Shown: positions 38,830-48,249 of the stretch, one piece after another | Position numbering within the stretch: the first letter of the stretch is position 1 | Layout of the letters: each line of letters begins with the position of its first letter | Assembly (NCBI RefSeq): GCF_031143425.1 | Contig: NC_090449.1 | Span: forward strand, 781,270,684 to 781,334,683 | Source of the DNA: Pleurodeles waltl | Lineage: Eukaryota > Chordata > Amphibia > Caudata > Salamandridae | Length of the DNA stretch: 64,000 nucleotides | Direction: 5' to 3' | The notes under the pieces: model-generated | Seen by the model: the letters and a program-made list of their open reading frames with translations, nothing else | Databases searched by the model: none | What the model was told of the DNA's origin: nothing | Translations under genes and position numbers: made by a program

Positions 38830-40150
38830 TGTACGGGGCTCTCTGTGCAGGGTAACCCCCAAACATTTTGCCTTTTGCCCTCAACGTTTGCTAAAATTAG
38901 TTCATGTAGTCCTTAGGACTCTGTGTCCTTTACCGCTGCTAACCAGTGCTGAAGTGCTTGTGCTCACTCCACTATACATGGTAGGATTGGCTTATACCAG
39001 ATTGCATATTTCATTTACTTGCAAGTCCCTTCTTAAGTTGTAACCAGGGCTCTGTAAATTATTTGCTACACGTAGGCCTGCAGTATTGATTGAATCACCC
39101 ACTTAGGGAGCCCTGTAAAACATTGTCTCAGGCCAGCCATTGCAGCCTGTGTGCAGCTTTAAACTGCCATTTCGACCGGCATAATAAACCTTTTGGCCAG
39201 GCTCAAACCAGTGGTGTAACAAAGACCCCAGAAGGACCCGTGGTGCGGGGGAGCCCCCGAGCTCCAAGGGAGTCCCTCAGCACAGAACACTGTGCAGGGG
39301 CGGCAGGCCCCTGACTGGGTCCAGGTTTGTGGGGGGCCCTTTGGCTACTTTGCAGGGGGCCTCCTAAAGTTTAGTTATGCCACTGGTTCAAACTTCCCTT
39401 TTTAATACATAAGTCAACCCTAGGGTAGGCCCTAAACAGTCCAGAGGGCAGGGTGCAGTGTATTTAAAGAGTTGGACATGTACCTTTAAGTTTTACATGT
39501 CCTGGTAGTGAAAACTTGTTGTCTCATAGGATAACATTGGGTTGCAGCCTGTTTCCTGGGTCACATCACTAGGTCAACATCGTAGTTGGTCCTTGTGCAT
39601 TGCTCCCAGACAGTAAGACAAAAAGCATAGGGGCTAGCAAGATGGACCATCTCTGACTTCATGTGTGGGAGGAGCTGTCATCTACCACTCTACTTTACAA
39701 AAGCTCTACCTGGGCACACTCCCTACGGGTTTGACACTAGGCTATTGTCACCTCAGACAAGCTGCAGCCAGGGCAGAGCGGCAGGAAAGTCCGAGCACTT
39801 TCGGGGGTGGAAACCCCCAGAACCACCTTCTATTTCAAAGTGGGCACCTGATATAAATAATGGACCCTCAGACTCAACTCTTTAGTATGCCTGTGAATCC
39901 GTGGAAGACTCAGAAGGACTGCTCTGTGGATCTGCAAGAAAGGCTGCTGCCCAGGTGATAGGATTGAACCTGAATCTTGAACCCAGGACCACCATAGTAA
40001 CATCAAGGGCTAGTGGGCTGGCCTCCAGATCAAATCCTAAAGGACATAAAAGGCTCCAACCACCTTGAACCCAGCACCTGGACTCTCTCGGCTGTGAGCT
40101 GATGTAGCTGAAATTTTAGTACCTATTTAAATTAGGACGCTCTGACTCTA
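38830..40150 (+). mobile_element. Old, partial LTR of the 6732/40882 superfamily
   Basis: Colinear in blocks with the solo LTR at 6732: the AGGGTAACCCCCAAACATTTTG start block, GCTAACCAGTGCTGAAGTGC, the TGTCTCAGGCC block, the CCTAGGGTAGGCCCTA block, and GGACATGTACCTTTAAGTTT followed by ACATGTCCTGGTAGTG. Strongly diverged, and its right part is replaced by the satellite array, so no target duplication can be seen. A hAT MITE interrupts it at 39209-39386. Confidence 0.7.
39209..39386. mobile_element. hAT MITE (178 bp) inserted in the old LTR
   Basis: Terminal inverted repeats CAGTGGTGTAAC and, from the other end, CAGTGGCATAAC. They are flanked by GCTCAAAC (39201-39208) and GTTCAAAC (39387-39394), an 8-bp duplication with one mismatch. 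Removing the insert restores the LTR sequence around it. No coding capacity. Confidence 0.8.
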
Positions 40151-40159
40151 GTGATAATT

Positions 40160-40881
40160 TTTTTTTTTTTTTTTGTGTGGGGAGCGACATCTTAGGCAAG
40201 GGTCGCTTCCCTGTGGGCAAGTTGTTTTTTGGCCGTTTCTGCCCCCTTGAGGGCAGACCGGCCTATTTTAGGCCAATCTGGCCCAGAGGGGGCACAAACC
40301 ACTAGACACCATTTTTAAAATTTTTTTTTTATATATATATGAAAATGGGGAGCGGCACCTTGGGCAAGGGTCGCTCCCCTGGGGGGGGGATTTTTTTAAG
40401 CCATTTCTGCCCCCCTTGGGGGCAGACTGGCCTATTTTAATTTGGCAAATCTGCCCCCAAGGGAAGCAGAAACCACTAGGCACCAGGGCCTTTTTTTTTT
40501 ACAGATGGGAGCGACCCCTTAGGCAAGGGTCGCTCCCCTGGAGGGCAATTTTATTTTCAGACATTTCTGCCCCCTGGGGGGCAGATCAGCCAATTTGTCT
40601 TAGGTCAGTCTGCCCCAAAGGGAAGCAGAAACCACTAGACACAAGGGATTTTTATTTTTTTTGTGTCAATTTCCTGCAAGGGGAGAGACCCCTTAGGCAA
40701 GGGTCGTTCCCCTGGAGGGGCAAATTTATTTCAGGCCATTTCTACCCCCCCGGGGGCAGATCAACCTATTTCTATTAGGCATATCTGCCCCCCGGGGGGG
40801 GGCAGAAACCACTCAGGCACCAGGGATTGGAGTGTGTGTATTTTGTTTGCAGGCGCATCCCCTTGTGCAAGGGTCACTCCC
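40160..40881. repeat. Satellite-like array, about 167-bp units (left part)
   Basis: Units share GGAGCGACNNCTTRGGCAAG, then GGTCGCTCCCCT, a TTTCTGCCCCC block, a GGGGGCAGA(T/C)CRGCC block and AAACCACTAG(A/G)CACCA, then a T-rich spacer. Unit starts are near 40182, 40349, 40508, 40682 and 40850 (spacings 167, 159, 174 and 168). The last unit is cut at GGGTCACTCCC by the LTR retrotransposon and resumes at 47884. Confidence 0.85.
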
Positions 40882-43006
40882 TGTTAGAAATGGGGTCTCT
40901 GGTTGACAGTCAGGTTACCCCCTGTTCAAGCAAGGACCCTCACTCTAGTTAGGATAAAAGAGAATCACCCTCAGCTAACCCCTGCTTACCCCCTTGGTAG
41001 CTTGGCAGAGCAGTAGGCTTAACCTCAGAGTGCTGGGCGTAAAGTATTTGTACCAACACACACAGTAACTTAATGAAAACACTACAAAATGACACAACAC
41101 CAGTTTAGAAAAATAGGAAATATTTATCTAGACAAAACAAGACCAAAACGACAAAAATCCAACATACACAAGTCAAGTTATGATTTTTTTAAAGGTTTAA
41201 AATAAAAAGAGTCTTTAGGTAGTTGTAACACCACACTAGCGCTGCTAGCGTGAAAATGTACCTGGTTTGCGTCAAAAATAACCCCGCACGGGCGGTGTGC
41301 GTCGAAAGTAACCCTGCACGGCTGTGTGCGTCGAAAACAACTCGGCACGGCGGTGCGTGTTGAAAAAGCCAGCCACACGACGATCCGAAAGTCCCGCGGC
41401 GCAGGGTGCGATCTCTCAGCCTCCGTCAGCGATGCTGCGCGTCGTTTCTCCTGCTCCGGGCGTCGGTTCTTCGGTCGCGTTTCCTGCGGCGTCGTTCCTC
41501 AGCTGCGGAACCGGCGTCGCGTCGTTTTCTCAGCCGCGAGCGGATTCGCGTCGATCTTTTCTCCGCACGGCGCTCGGGGCGTGTATTTTTGTCCTTAGGC
41601 TACCAGCCTCTCCTTTCAGGGTCCCAGGAACTGGAAGGGCACCACAGAGCAGAGTAGGGGTCTCTCCAGAGACTCCAGGTGCTGGCAGGAAGAAGTCTTT
41701 GCTATCCCTGAGACTTCAACAACAGGAGGCAAGCTCTACATCAAGCCCTTGGAGATTTCTTCTTCAAGATGGAAGGCACACAAAGTCCAGTCTTTGCCCT
41801 CTTACTCTGGCAGAAGCAGCACTGCAGGAAAGCTCCACAAAGCACAGTCACAGGCAGGGCAGCACGTTTTCCTCAGCTATCAGCTCTTCTCCAGGCAGAG
41901 GTTCCTCTTGGTTCCAGAAGTGTTTCTAAAGTCTGTAGATTTGGGTGCCCTTCTTATACCCATTTTAGTCTTTGAAGTCACCTTTCTTCAAAGGGGACTC
42001 ACACCTACTTGTGAAATCCTGCCTTGCCCAGGCAAGGCCTCAGACACACACCAGGGGGTTGGAGCCGACATTGTTAGAGGCAGGCACAGTCCTTTCAGAT
42101 GAGAGTGACCACTCCACCCCTCCCTCCTAGCAGAGATGGCTAATCAGGAAATGCAGGTTACACCCCAGCTCCCTTTGTGTCACTGTCTGGTGTGAGGTGA
42201 AAAACAACCCAACTGTCAAACTGACCCAGACAGGGAATCCACAAACAAGGCAGAGTCACAGAATGGTTTAAGCAAGAAAATGCTCACTTTCTAAAAGTGG
42301 CATTTTCAAACGCACAATCTTAAAATCAACTTTACTAAAAGATGTATTTTTAAATTGTGAGCTCAGGGACCCCAAACTCCACGTGTCCATCTACTCTCTA
42401 GGGGAATCTACGCTTTAATCATATTTAAAGGTAGCCCCCATATTATCCTATGAGAGAGACAGTCCTTGCAACAGTGAAAAACGAATTTAGCAGTATTTCA
42501 CTGTCAGGACATATAAACCACATTACTATATGTCCTACCTTATCCATACACTGCACCCCGCCCTTGGGGCTACCTAGGGCCTACCTTAGGGGTGCCTTAC
42601 ATGTAAGAAAAGGGAAGGTTTAGGCCTGGCAAGTGGGTACACTTGCCAAGTCGAATTTACAGTGTAAAAATACACACACAGACACTGCAGTGGCAGGTCT
42701 GAGACATGATTACAGAGCTACTTATGTGGGTGGCACAACCAGTGCTGCAGGCCCACTAGTAGCATTTGATTTACAGGCCCTGGGCACCTCTAGTGCACCT
42801 TACTAGGGACTTACTAGTAAATCAAATATGCCAATCATGGATAAACCAATCACATACAATTTCACACAGAGAGCATATGCACTTTAGCACTGGTTAGCAG
42901 TGGGAAAGTGCTCAGAGTTCAATAGCCAACAGAGACAGGTCAGAAAAAAATAGGAGGCAGGAGGCAAAAAGACTGGGGATGACCCTGCATAAGCAAAAGT
43001 CCAACA
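40882..43006 (-). repeat. 3' LTR (2,125 bp)
   Basis: On the minus strand runs TGTTGGACTTTTGC...CATTTCTAACA. Compared with the 5' LTR it has two extra bases (ACACAACAC for ACAACAC near 41092), CCCCGCCC for CCCTGCCC near 42556 and CAGAGACAG for CAGCGACAG near 42929. It contains a TATA box and the CpG-rich tract. The 201-codon frame at 41324-41929 recurs identically in the other LTR and is LTR sequence, not a gene. Confidence 0.93.
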
Positions 43007-43177
43007 CGACCACCTACCAGCCTAAAGCCAGGGGAGAACAATCAATACCTTGATGTACTTCCCTGATTGGGGCGATAGAACAAGGACCCAGGCCCACAAC
43101 AGCAGGTGCATGTTCCAGTTCTACGCCTTCCTGACTCCAGTTGGATCCCTCTGTCCATACTCTCAGGGCCCACTAAG

Positions 43178-45586
43178 CTAACCCATGGGGAACCCTTCTC
43201 CACATCTACAGACACCATCTGTGCAGCACCTAACTTTACTTTGCTCACAGATGAATTGCAATGGGCAGATAGTACCACCAGGGCCAACACAGTGGTGTTG
43301 CCCACTCCACCCCCGGGGTGTGACTCTCATCCCCCCCCCCAGGGGCAACTCTGTCCACCAGGACAGCAAGCCACGGTGACCCCTGACAACTGTCAGGGAT
43401 GAGAGCCCGACCTCAGGCCTCTCTAACCACTGTGACTGTGGAGAGTGGGGGGCGGTAGCCCCAGGTGCCTGGCACCCTTTGACCACTCTCTCTTCCACCA
43501 GGTCAGGGATGACACCATGAACCTGGCCTTCCAATCCAGGGTCTGTACCCTTAGATTGCACTGGGGCCAGGGGTGAGGCTCTTTCTCCCCTGTCCCTACT
43601 CTCAGGGTTCTGCACCCCCCCCCCCTCAGGGAGAGTACCCCTTGAAGTCACACCAGGGGGGGTGATTGGGCAAACCGCCCACCCCTTCAGGTCAGGGTTT
43701 ACCCCCTGCACCTGATCCTCCAGTCCAGGGTCTGTACCCACAGACTGGACCACTGCCTGGCAACCCAGGACTTCCTGGGGGGCATACCTACCCCCCACCA
43801 GGTCAGAGTTTACCCTCTGAACCTGGTCATCCAACCCAGGGTCACCACCCTGCGGTTGAACCACTGCCTGGCACACCAGGACTTCCAGGGGGGCACACTT
43901 ACCCCCCTCAAGGGACACACTGTCCCCAAGGGCCACACAAGAGTCTGGCTGGCGCAGGTCTCCTGACCTCTGCCCATCTGACAGAGTCTGGATTCCCCCC
44001 AACCCCGAAATGGTCTTACCAAGGTCATTCCTGGGGGGCTCTGCTCTCAGAGCTGACCCCTGACCCTCCAGGTTCTCCACTGGGGTCCGCAACCCCCTCT
44101 CAACCCTCTGTCTGGACTTCTGCACCCCCTCACTAGGAGTGGTACTGCCAGACACCAGAACTGGTGGGACGCTGGCTACAGCCGCCCCCCCAAGTTCTCC
44201 TGACACTGTGGGGTCTCCCTCAACAGATGGCCCTATGGTACAGGCTAGGCTCCCCTCCTGGTGTTCCCTCATGGAACCCTTCAGGACCTGGGACCGGATC
44301 TCGGGCACCTTGGACCTCAGCCCATCCCCATTCCCTCTCCTCAGAGACTGGACATGGGGTCCCTCACCCATCCCACTACACTGGGACCTACCTGGGACAC
44401 TACAATCCTTCCCTACCTCACCTGGTTGGGAAATACCTAGACCACTCCTCTCAGGAGCACCCCCAAATGCCTCTTCAGACTCTCTGGTACTCACCAAGAG
44501 GTCTGCCTCCATTGTAAGCTCCCTGGGGTCAGAGAACTCACACTCCACCTGGTGTTGGCGTAGCTCTGGAAAATAAGGACTAGACATATGCTCTACAGCA
44601 ATTACATCACTCAGCCCCTTACATGAATTAACCAAAGTACCCTTCACCCAACCATCCAGTGACTCTGCTTTGGAAAAGCACCCCACATCACCCTTCTGAG
44701 ACTGGTGAGACAGTACCTGACTGTCCCTGACACTCAACCCACACTCTTCTGGGATGTTTTCACACTCCATAACCAGGACTTCTACCTGGGGGGAACCCCT
44801 CTCCCTGTCACTCTCACCTAGAGTCAGTAGAGTGTCCCTCCCACCAGTAGGAATATGACTCCCCATGCCAGTTCCCCAATCCACCTCAGGGACCCTGTGC
44901 ATCACTGGAGCTACCTCATACCCCTGAACCTCCTGGTGTGTGTTAACTGCCTCCTTCAAGTAGGGCACCACATCTCTGGGCATGTGCACTTCTTCAGCAG
45001 CACTGGATATACAATTGTTGCTGCCACCATTCCAGCTGGACTCAGCCCTCATGACTTCCAGCGGTTTCAAGTTAAGCTTGTAAGCATAAATCATCCTTTG
45101 TATCTCGAAGTCCCTTTCCCACTTGTCACACTCCCTTTGCATCCTCAACTTTTCTGCCTCCAACCGGCGAACCCTTTCTGCCTGTCTGTCCTGTAACTCT
45201 TTAGGAGTCAGACCCTTGGATGACACCCTGCTACCCCTCCTGGGGACCCTCCCCCCAGGCGTAACAGGTACCTCCACTACACCACTGTGTATCCTCTGCA
45301 CTTCCCCACCCACATTCTCCTCCTCTGTGTGCCCTCCAGCCTTCTTGATTGTCACCCAAGCCCTCTGTGCCTGTTGCAGCTCCCCCTCCCTGGTGGAGCT
45401 CTCAGTGGGACAGTCAAGATCTTTAAGGAACTGTTTCAATTGAGCTACTGAGTACTCCTTCAGTTTCTCCATTTCAAACACAGCTCCAGCTGTTGCATCT
45501 CCAGATTGAGACATGATGGTCACAAGTGCGAAGTTCCAAAAGGCAGAAAAAAATAATTTCCCAATGAAGTAAAAAGAATCAGTCAA
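43178..45586 (-). CDS. Gag-like protein of the non-autonomous LTR element (802 codons)
   Basis: Single uninterrupted frame filling most of the internal region. Met25 (MSQSGDATAG, at 45514) is a plausible alternative start, since residues 1-24 look like leader. Residues about 39-80 (EMEKLKEYSVAQLKQFLKDL) resemble the SAP-like N-terminus of vertebrate Gypsy Gag. Residues 126-175 form a charged coiled coil (KELQDRQAERVRRLEAEKL). The rest is hydrophilic, rich in Gly, Glu, Ser and Pro. Around residues 560-700 a module of the form APxEVLxCQAVVQ...DPGLxDQVQxVNxDL occurs about three times. No capsid major-homology region, CCHC zinc knuckle or pol motif was seen. It probably helps packaging or assembly together with a partner element; that is inference. 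Confidence 0.75.
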   Translation of the reverse strand: MTDSFYFIGKLFFSAFWNFALVTIMSQSGDATAGAVFEMEKLKEYSVAQLKQFLKDLDCPTESSTREGELQQAQRAWVTIKKAGGHTEEENVGGEVQRIHSGVVEVPVTPGGRVPRRGSRVSSKGLTPKELQDRQAERVRRLEAEKLRMQRECDKWERDFEIQRMIYAYKLNLKPLEVMRAESSWNGGSNNCISSAAEEVHMPRDVVPYLKEAVNTHQEVQGYEVAPVMHRVPEVDWGTGMGSHIPTGGRDTLLTLGESDRERGSPQVEVLVMECENIPEECGLSVRDSQVLSHQSQKGDVGCFSKAESLDGWVKGTLVNSCKGLSDVIAVEHMSSPYFPELRQHQVECEFSDPRELTMEADLLVSTRESEEAFGGAPERSGLGISQPGEVGKDCSVPGRSQCSGMGEGPHVQSLRRGNGDGLRSKVPEIRSQVLKGSMREHQEGSLACTIGPSVEGDPTVSGELGGAAVASVPPVLVSGSTTPSEGVQKSRQRVERGLRTPVENLEGQGSALRAEPPRNDLGKTISGLGGIQTLSDGQRSGDLRQPDSCVALGDSVSLEGGKCAPLEVLVCQAVVQPQGGDPGLDDQVQRVNSDLVGGRYAPQEVLGCQAVVQSVGTDPGLEDQVQGVNPDLKGWAVCPITPPGVTSRGTLPEGGGVQNPESRDRGERASPLAPVQSKGTDPGLEGQVHGVIPDLVEERVVKGCQAPGATAPHSPQSQWLERPEVGLSSLTVVRGHRGLLSWWTELPLGGGMRVTPRGWSGQHHCVGPGGTICPLQFICEQSKVRCCTDGVCRCGEGFPMG

Positions 45587-45739
45587 GGGATCAGCAAAAT
45601 CATGGAAGTAGAATAAAAAGAGTCCTTAAGAGAAAAATCAAAAGATCACCAAACAAGTAGTATGTGGTCACGTAGTGGTCTGAGATCAAAACAGTAGTGT
45701 ACACTTAATTACTGTATGTCAAGTACAAATACAAGTCCA

Positions 45740-45759
45740 ATCCCGACCGCTGGTCACCA
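45740..45759 (-). other. Probable primer-binding site
   Basis: One base inside the 5' LTR the minus strand reads TGGTGACCAGCGGTCGGGAT. A TGG start next to the LTR is what a tRNA 3' CCA end would pair with. I could not assign the tRNA with confidence; there is partial likeness to a leucine tRNA 3' end. Confidence 0.55.
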
Positions 45760-46144
45760 ATGTTAGAAATGGGGTCTCTGGTTGACAGTCAGGTTACCCC
45801 CTGTTCAAGCAAGGACCCTCACTCTAGTTAGGATAAAAGAGAATCACCCTCAGCTAACCCCTGCTTACCCCCTTGGTAGCTTGGCAGAGCAGTAGGCTTA
45901 ACCTCAGAGTGCTGGGCGTAAAGTATTTGTACCAACACACACAGTAACTTAATGAAAACACTACAAAATGACAACACCAGTTTAGAAAAATAGGAAATAT
46001 TTATCTAGACAAAACAAGACCAAAACGACAAAAATCCAACATACACAAGTCAAGTTATGATTTTTTTAAAGGTTTAAAATAAAAAGAGTCTTTAGGTAGT
46101 TGTAACACCACACTAGCGCTGCTAGCGTGAAAATGTACCTGGTT

Positions 46145-46450
46145 TGCGTCAAAAATAACCCCGCACGGGCGGTGTGCGTCGAAAGTAACCCTGCACGGCT
46201 GTGTGCGTCGAAAACAACTCGGCACGGCGGTGCGTGTTGAAAAAGCCAGCCACACGACGATCCGAAAGTCCCGCGGCGCAGGGTGCGATCTCTCAGCCTC
46301 CGTCAGCGATGCTGCGCGTCGTTTCTCCTGCTCCGGGCGTCGGTTCTTCGGTCGCGTTTCCTGCGGCGTCGTTCCTCAGCTGCGGAACCGGCGTCGCGTC
46401 GTTTTCTCAGCCGCGAGCGGATTCGCGTCGATCTTTTCTCCGCACGGCGC
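46145..46450 (-). repeat. CpG-dense tract in the 5' LTR leader
   Basis: Repeated TGCGTCGAAA/TGCGTCAAAA motifs (plus-strand view) near 46146, 46176 and 46205, then TCGCGT and GCGTCG clusters to about 46450. The counterpart in the 3' LTR is about 41268-41575. CpGs are largely intact. Confidence 0.75.
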
Positions 46451-46827
46451 TCGGGGCGTGTATTTTTGTCCTTAGGCTACCAGCCTCTCCTTTCAGGGTC
46501 CCAGGAACTGGAAGGGCACCACAGAGCAGAGTAGGGGTCTCTCCAGAGACTCCAGGTGCTGGCAGGAAGAAGTCTTTGCTATCCCTGAGACTTCAACAAC
46601 AGGAGGCAAGCTCTACATCAAGCCCTTGGAGATTTCTTCTTCAAGATGGAAGGCACACAAAGTCCAGTCTTTGCCCTCTTACTCTGGCAGAAGCAGCACT
46701 GCAGGAAAGCTCCACAAAGCACAGTCACAGGCAGGGCAGCACGTTTTCCTCAGCTATCAGCTCTTCTCCAGGCAGAGGTTCCTCTTGGTTCCAGAAGTGT
46801 TTCTAAAGTCTGTAGATTTGGGTGCCC

Positions 46828-46835
46828 TTCTTATA
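46828..46835 (-). promoter_or_regulatory. TATA box of the 5' LTR
   Basis: TATAAGAA preceded by GGG on the minus strand; the same box is at 41951-41958 in the 3' LTR. The position matches the TATA box of the related solo LTR at 7749. Confidence 0.55.
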
Positions 46836-47883
46836 CCCATTTTAGTCTTTGAAGTCACCTTTCTTCAAAGGGGACTCACACCTACTTGTGAAATCCTGCC
46901 TTGCCCAGGCAAGGCCTCAGACACACACCAGGGGGTTGGAGCCGACATTGTTAGAGGCAGGCACAGTCCTTTCAGATGAGAGTGACCACTCCACCCCTCC
47001 CTCCTAGCAGAGATGGCTAATCAGGAAATGCAGGTTACACCCCAGCTCCCTTTGTGTCACTGTCTGGTGTGAGGTGAAAAACAACCCAACTGTCAAACTG
47101 ACCCAGACAGGGAATCCACAAACAAGGCAGAGTCACAGAATGGTTTAAGCAAGAAAATGCTCACTTTCTAAAAGTGGCATTTTCAAACGCACAATCTTAA
47201 AATCAACTTTACTAAAAGATGTATTTTTAAATTGTGAGCTCAGGGACCCCAAACTCCACGTGTCCATCTACTCTCTAGGGGAATCTACGCTTTAATCATA
47301 TTTAAAGGTAGCCCCCATATTATCCTATGAGAGAGACAGTCCTTGCAACAGTGAAAAACGAATTTAGCAGTATTTCACTGTCAGGACATATAAACCACAT
47401 TACTATATGTCCTACCTTATCCATACACTGCACCCTGCCCTTGGGGCTACCTAGGGCCTACCTTAGGGGTGCCTTACATGTAAGAAAAGGGAAGGTTTAG
47501 GCCTGGCAAGTGGGTACACTTGCCAAGTCGAATTTACAGTGTAAAAATACACACACAGACACTGCAGTGGCAGGTCTGAGACATGATTACAGAGCTACTT
47601 ATGTGGGTGGCACAACCAGTGCTGCAGGCCCACTAGTAGCATTTGATTTACAGGCCCTGGGCACCTCTAGTGCACCTTACTAGGGACTTACTAGTAAATC
47701 AAATATGCCAATCATGGATAAACCAATCACATACAATTTCACACAGAGAGCATATGCACTTTAGCACTGGTTAGCAGTGGGAAAGTGCTCAGAGTTCAAT
47801 AGCCAACAGCGACAGGTCAGAAAAAAATAGGAGGCAGGAGGCAAAAAGACTGGGGATGACCCTGCATAAGCAAAAGTCCAACA

Positions 47884-48007
47884 CTCCCCATGGGGGTACA
47901 TTACTGTCAGCCATATTTGCTCCCCTTGGGGGCAGATCGGCCTATTTTTGGAAGGCCCAGCTGCCCACAAGGGGAGCAGAAAGCCCACCAGAGAAGATAT
48001 TTTTTTT

Positions 48008-48048
<41 letters not shown>

Positions 48049-48245
48049 AGGTGGGGGTATGGCAATACCCCCACTTCAAATAAATCAGGCCAAAGTTGTT
48101 CAGCCCACTGGTGGGCAGACGGGGCAATTACCCCTGATTCACTCCCCGTAGGGGGCCGAAAACCTACTAGAAGCCAGGGATTAAAAAAAAAAAAAAAAAA
48201 AAGTGTGGTGCTAGCTACCAACCGGTATGGGCACCCCAACTGAAG
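47884..48245. repeat. Satellite-like array, right part
   Basis: Resumes after the LTR element with CTCCCCATGGGGG and the GGGGGCAGATCGGCC and GGGGAGCAGAAAGCCCACCAGA blocks of the left array, then a second unit near 48110-48180. Interrupted by A35 (48012-48046) and A20 (48183-48202). The frames rich in Phe or Lys here come from these runs. Confidence 0.75.
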
Positions 48246-48249
48246 GGGG

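Larger units (their letters stand above)
40882..47883 (-). mobile_element. Young non-autonomous LTR retrotransposon (7,002 bp), CTCCC target duplication
   Basis: Two LTRs (40882-43006, 45761-47883) in direct orientation, each TG...CA, flanked by CTCCC at 40877-40881 and 47884-47888. Only 2,754 bp lies between them. That part carries a primer-binding-like site beside the right LTR on the minus strand and one 802-codon minus-strand frame. This makes the right LTR the 5' LTR and sets transcription leftwards, sense to OSBPL3. No reverse transcriptase, protease or integrase motif is visible. The LTRs differ at about three places by eye, which points to a very recent insertion. It sits inside the satellite array. 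The Gag-like N-terminus suggests a Ty3/Gypsy-type relative supplies the enzymes; that is inference. Confidence 0.93.
45761..47883 (-). repeat. 5' LTR (2,123 bp)
   Basis: Direct copy of 40882-43006 with about three differences. On the minus strand the TATA box is at 46828-46835 and the CpG-rich GACGCA/TGCGTC tract at about 46145-46450, so the tract would be in the transcribed leader. Confidence 0.93.

Noticed and set aside
40160..40881. CRISPR-like repeat array
   Set aside because: Units of about 167 bp with degenerate, T-rich spacers in a vertebrate intron; repeat and spacer lengths do not fit CRISPR.
41324..41929. A 201-codon plus-strand frame, repeated identically at 46201-46806
   Set aside because: It lies in the CpG-rich part of both LTRs, opposite to the direction of transcription. 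Its identity only reflects that the LTRs are recent copies, and composition alone explains the open frame.
43666..44576. Proline-rich plus-strand frames of 156 and 145 codons
   Set aside because: They are the antisense of the 802-codon minus-strand frame, whose Gly-rich sequence gives Pro-rich shadows.
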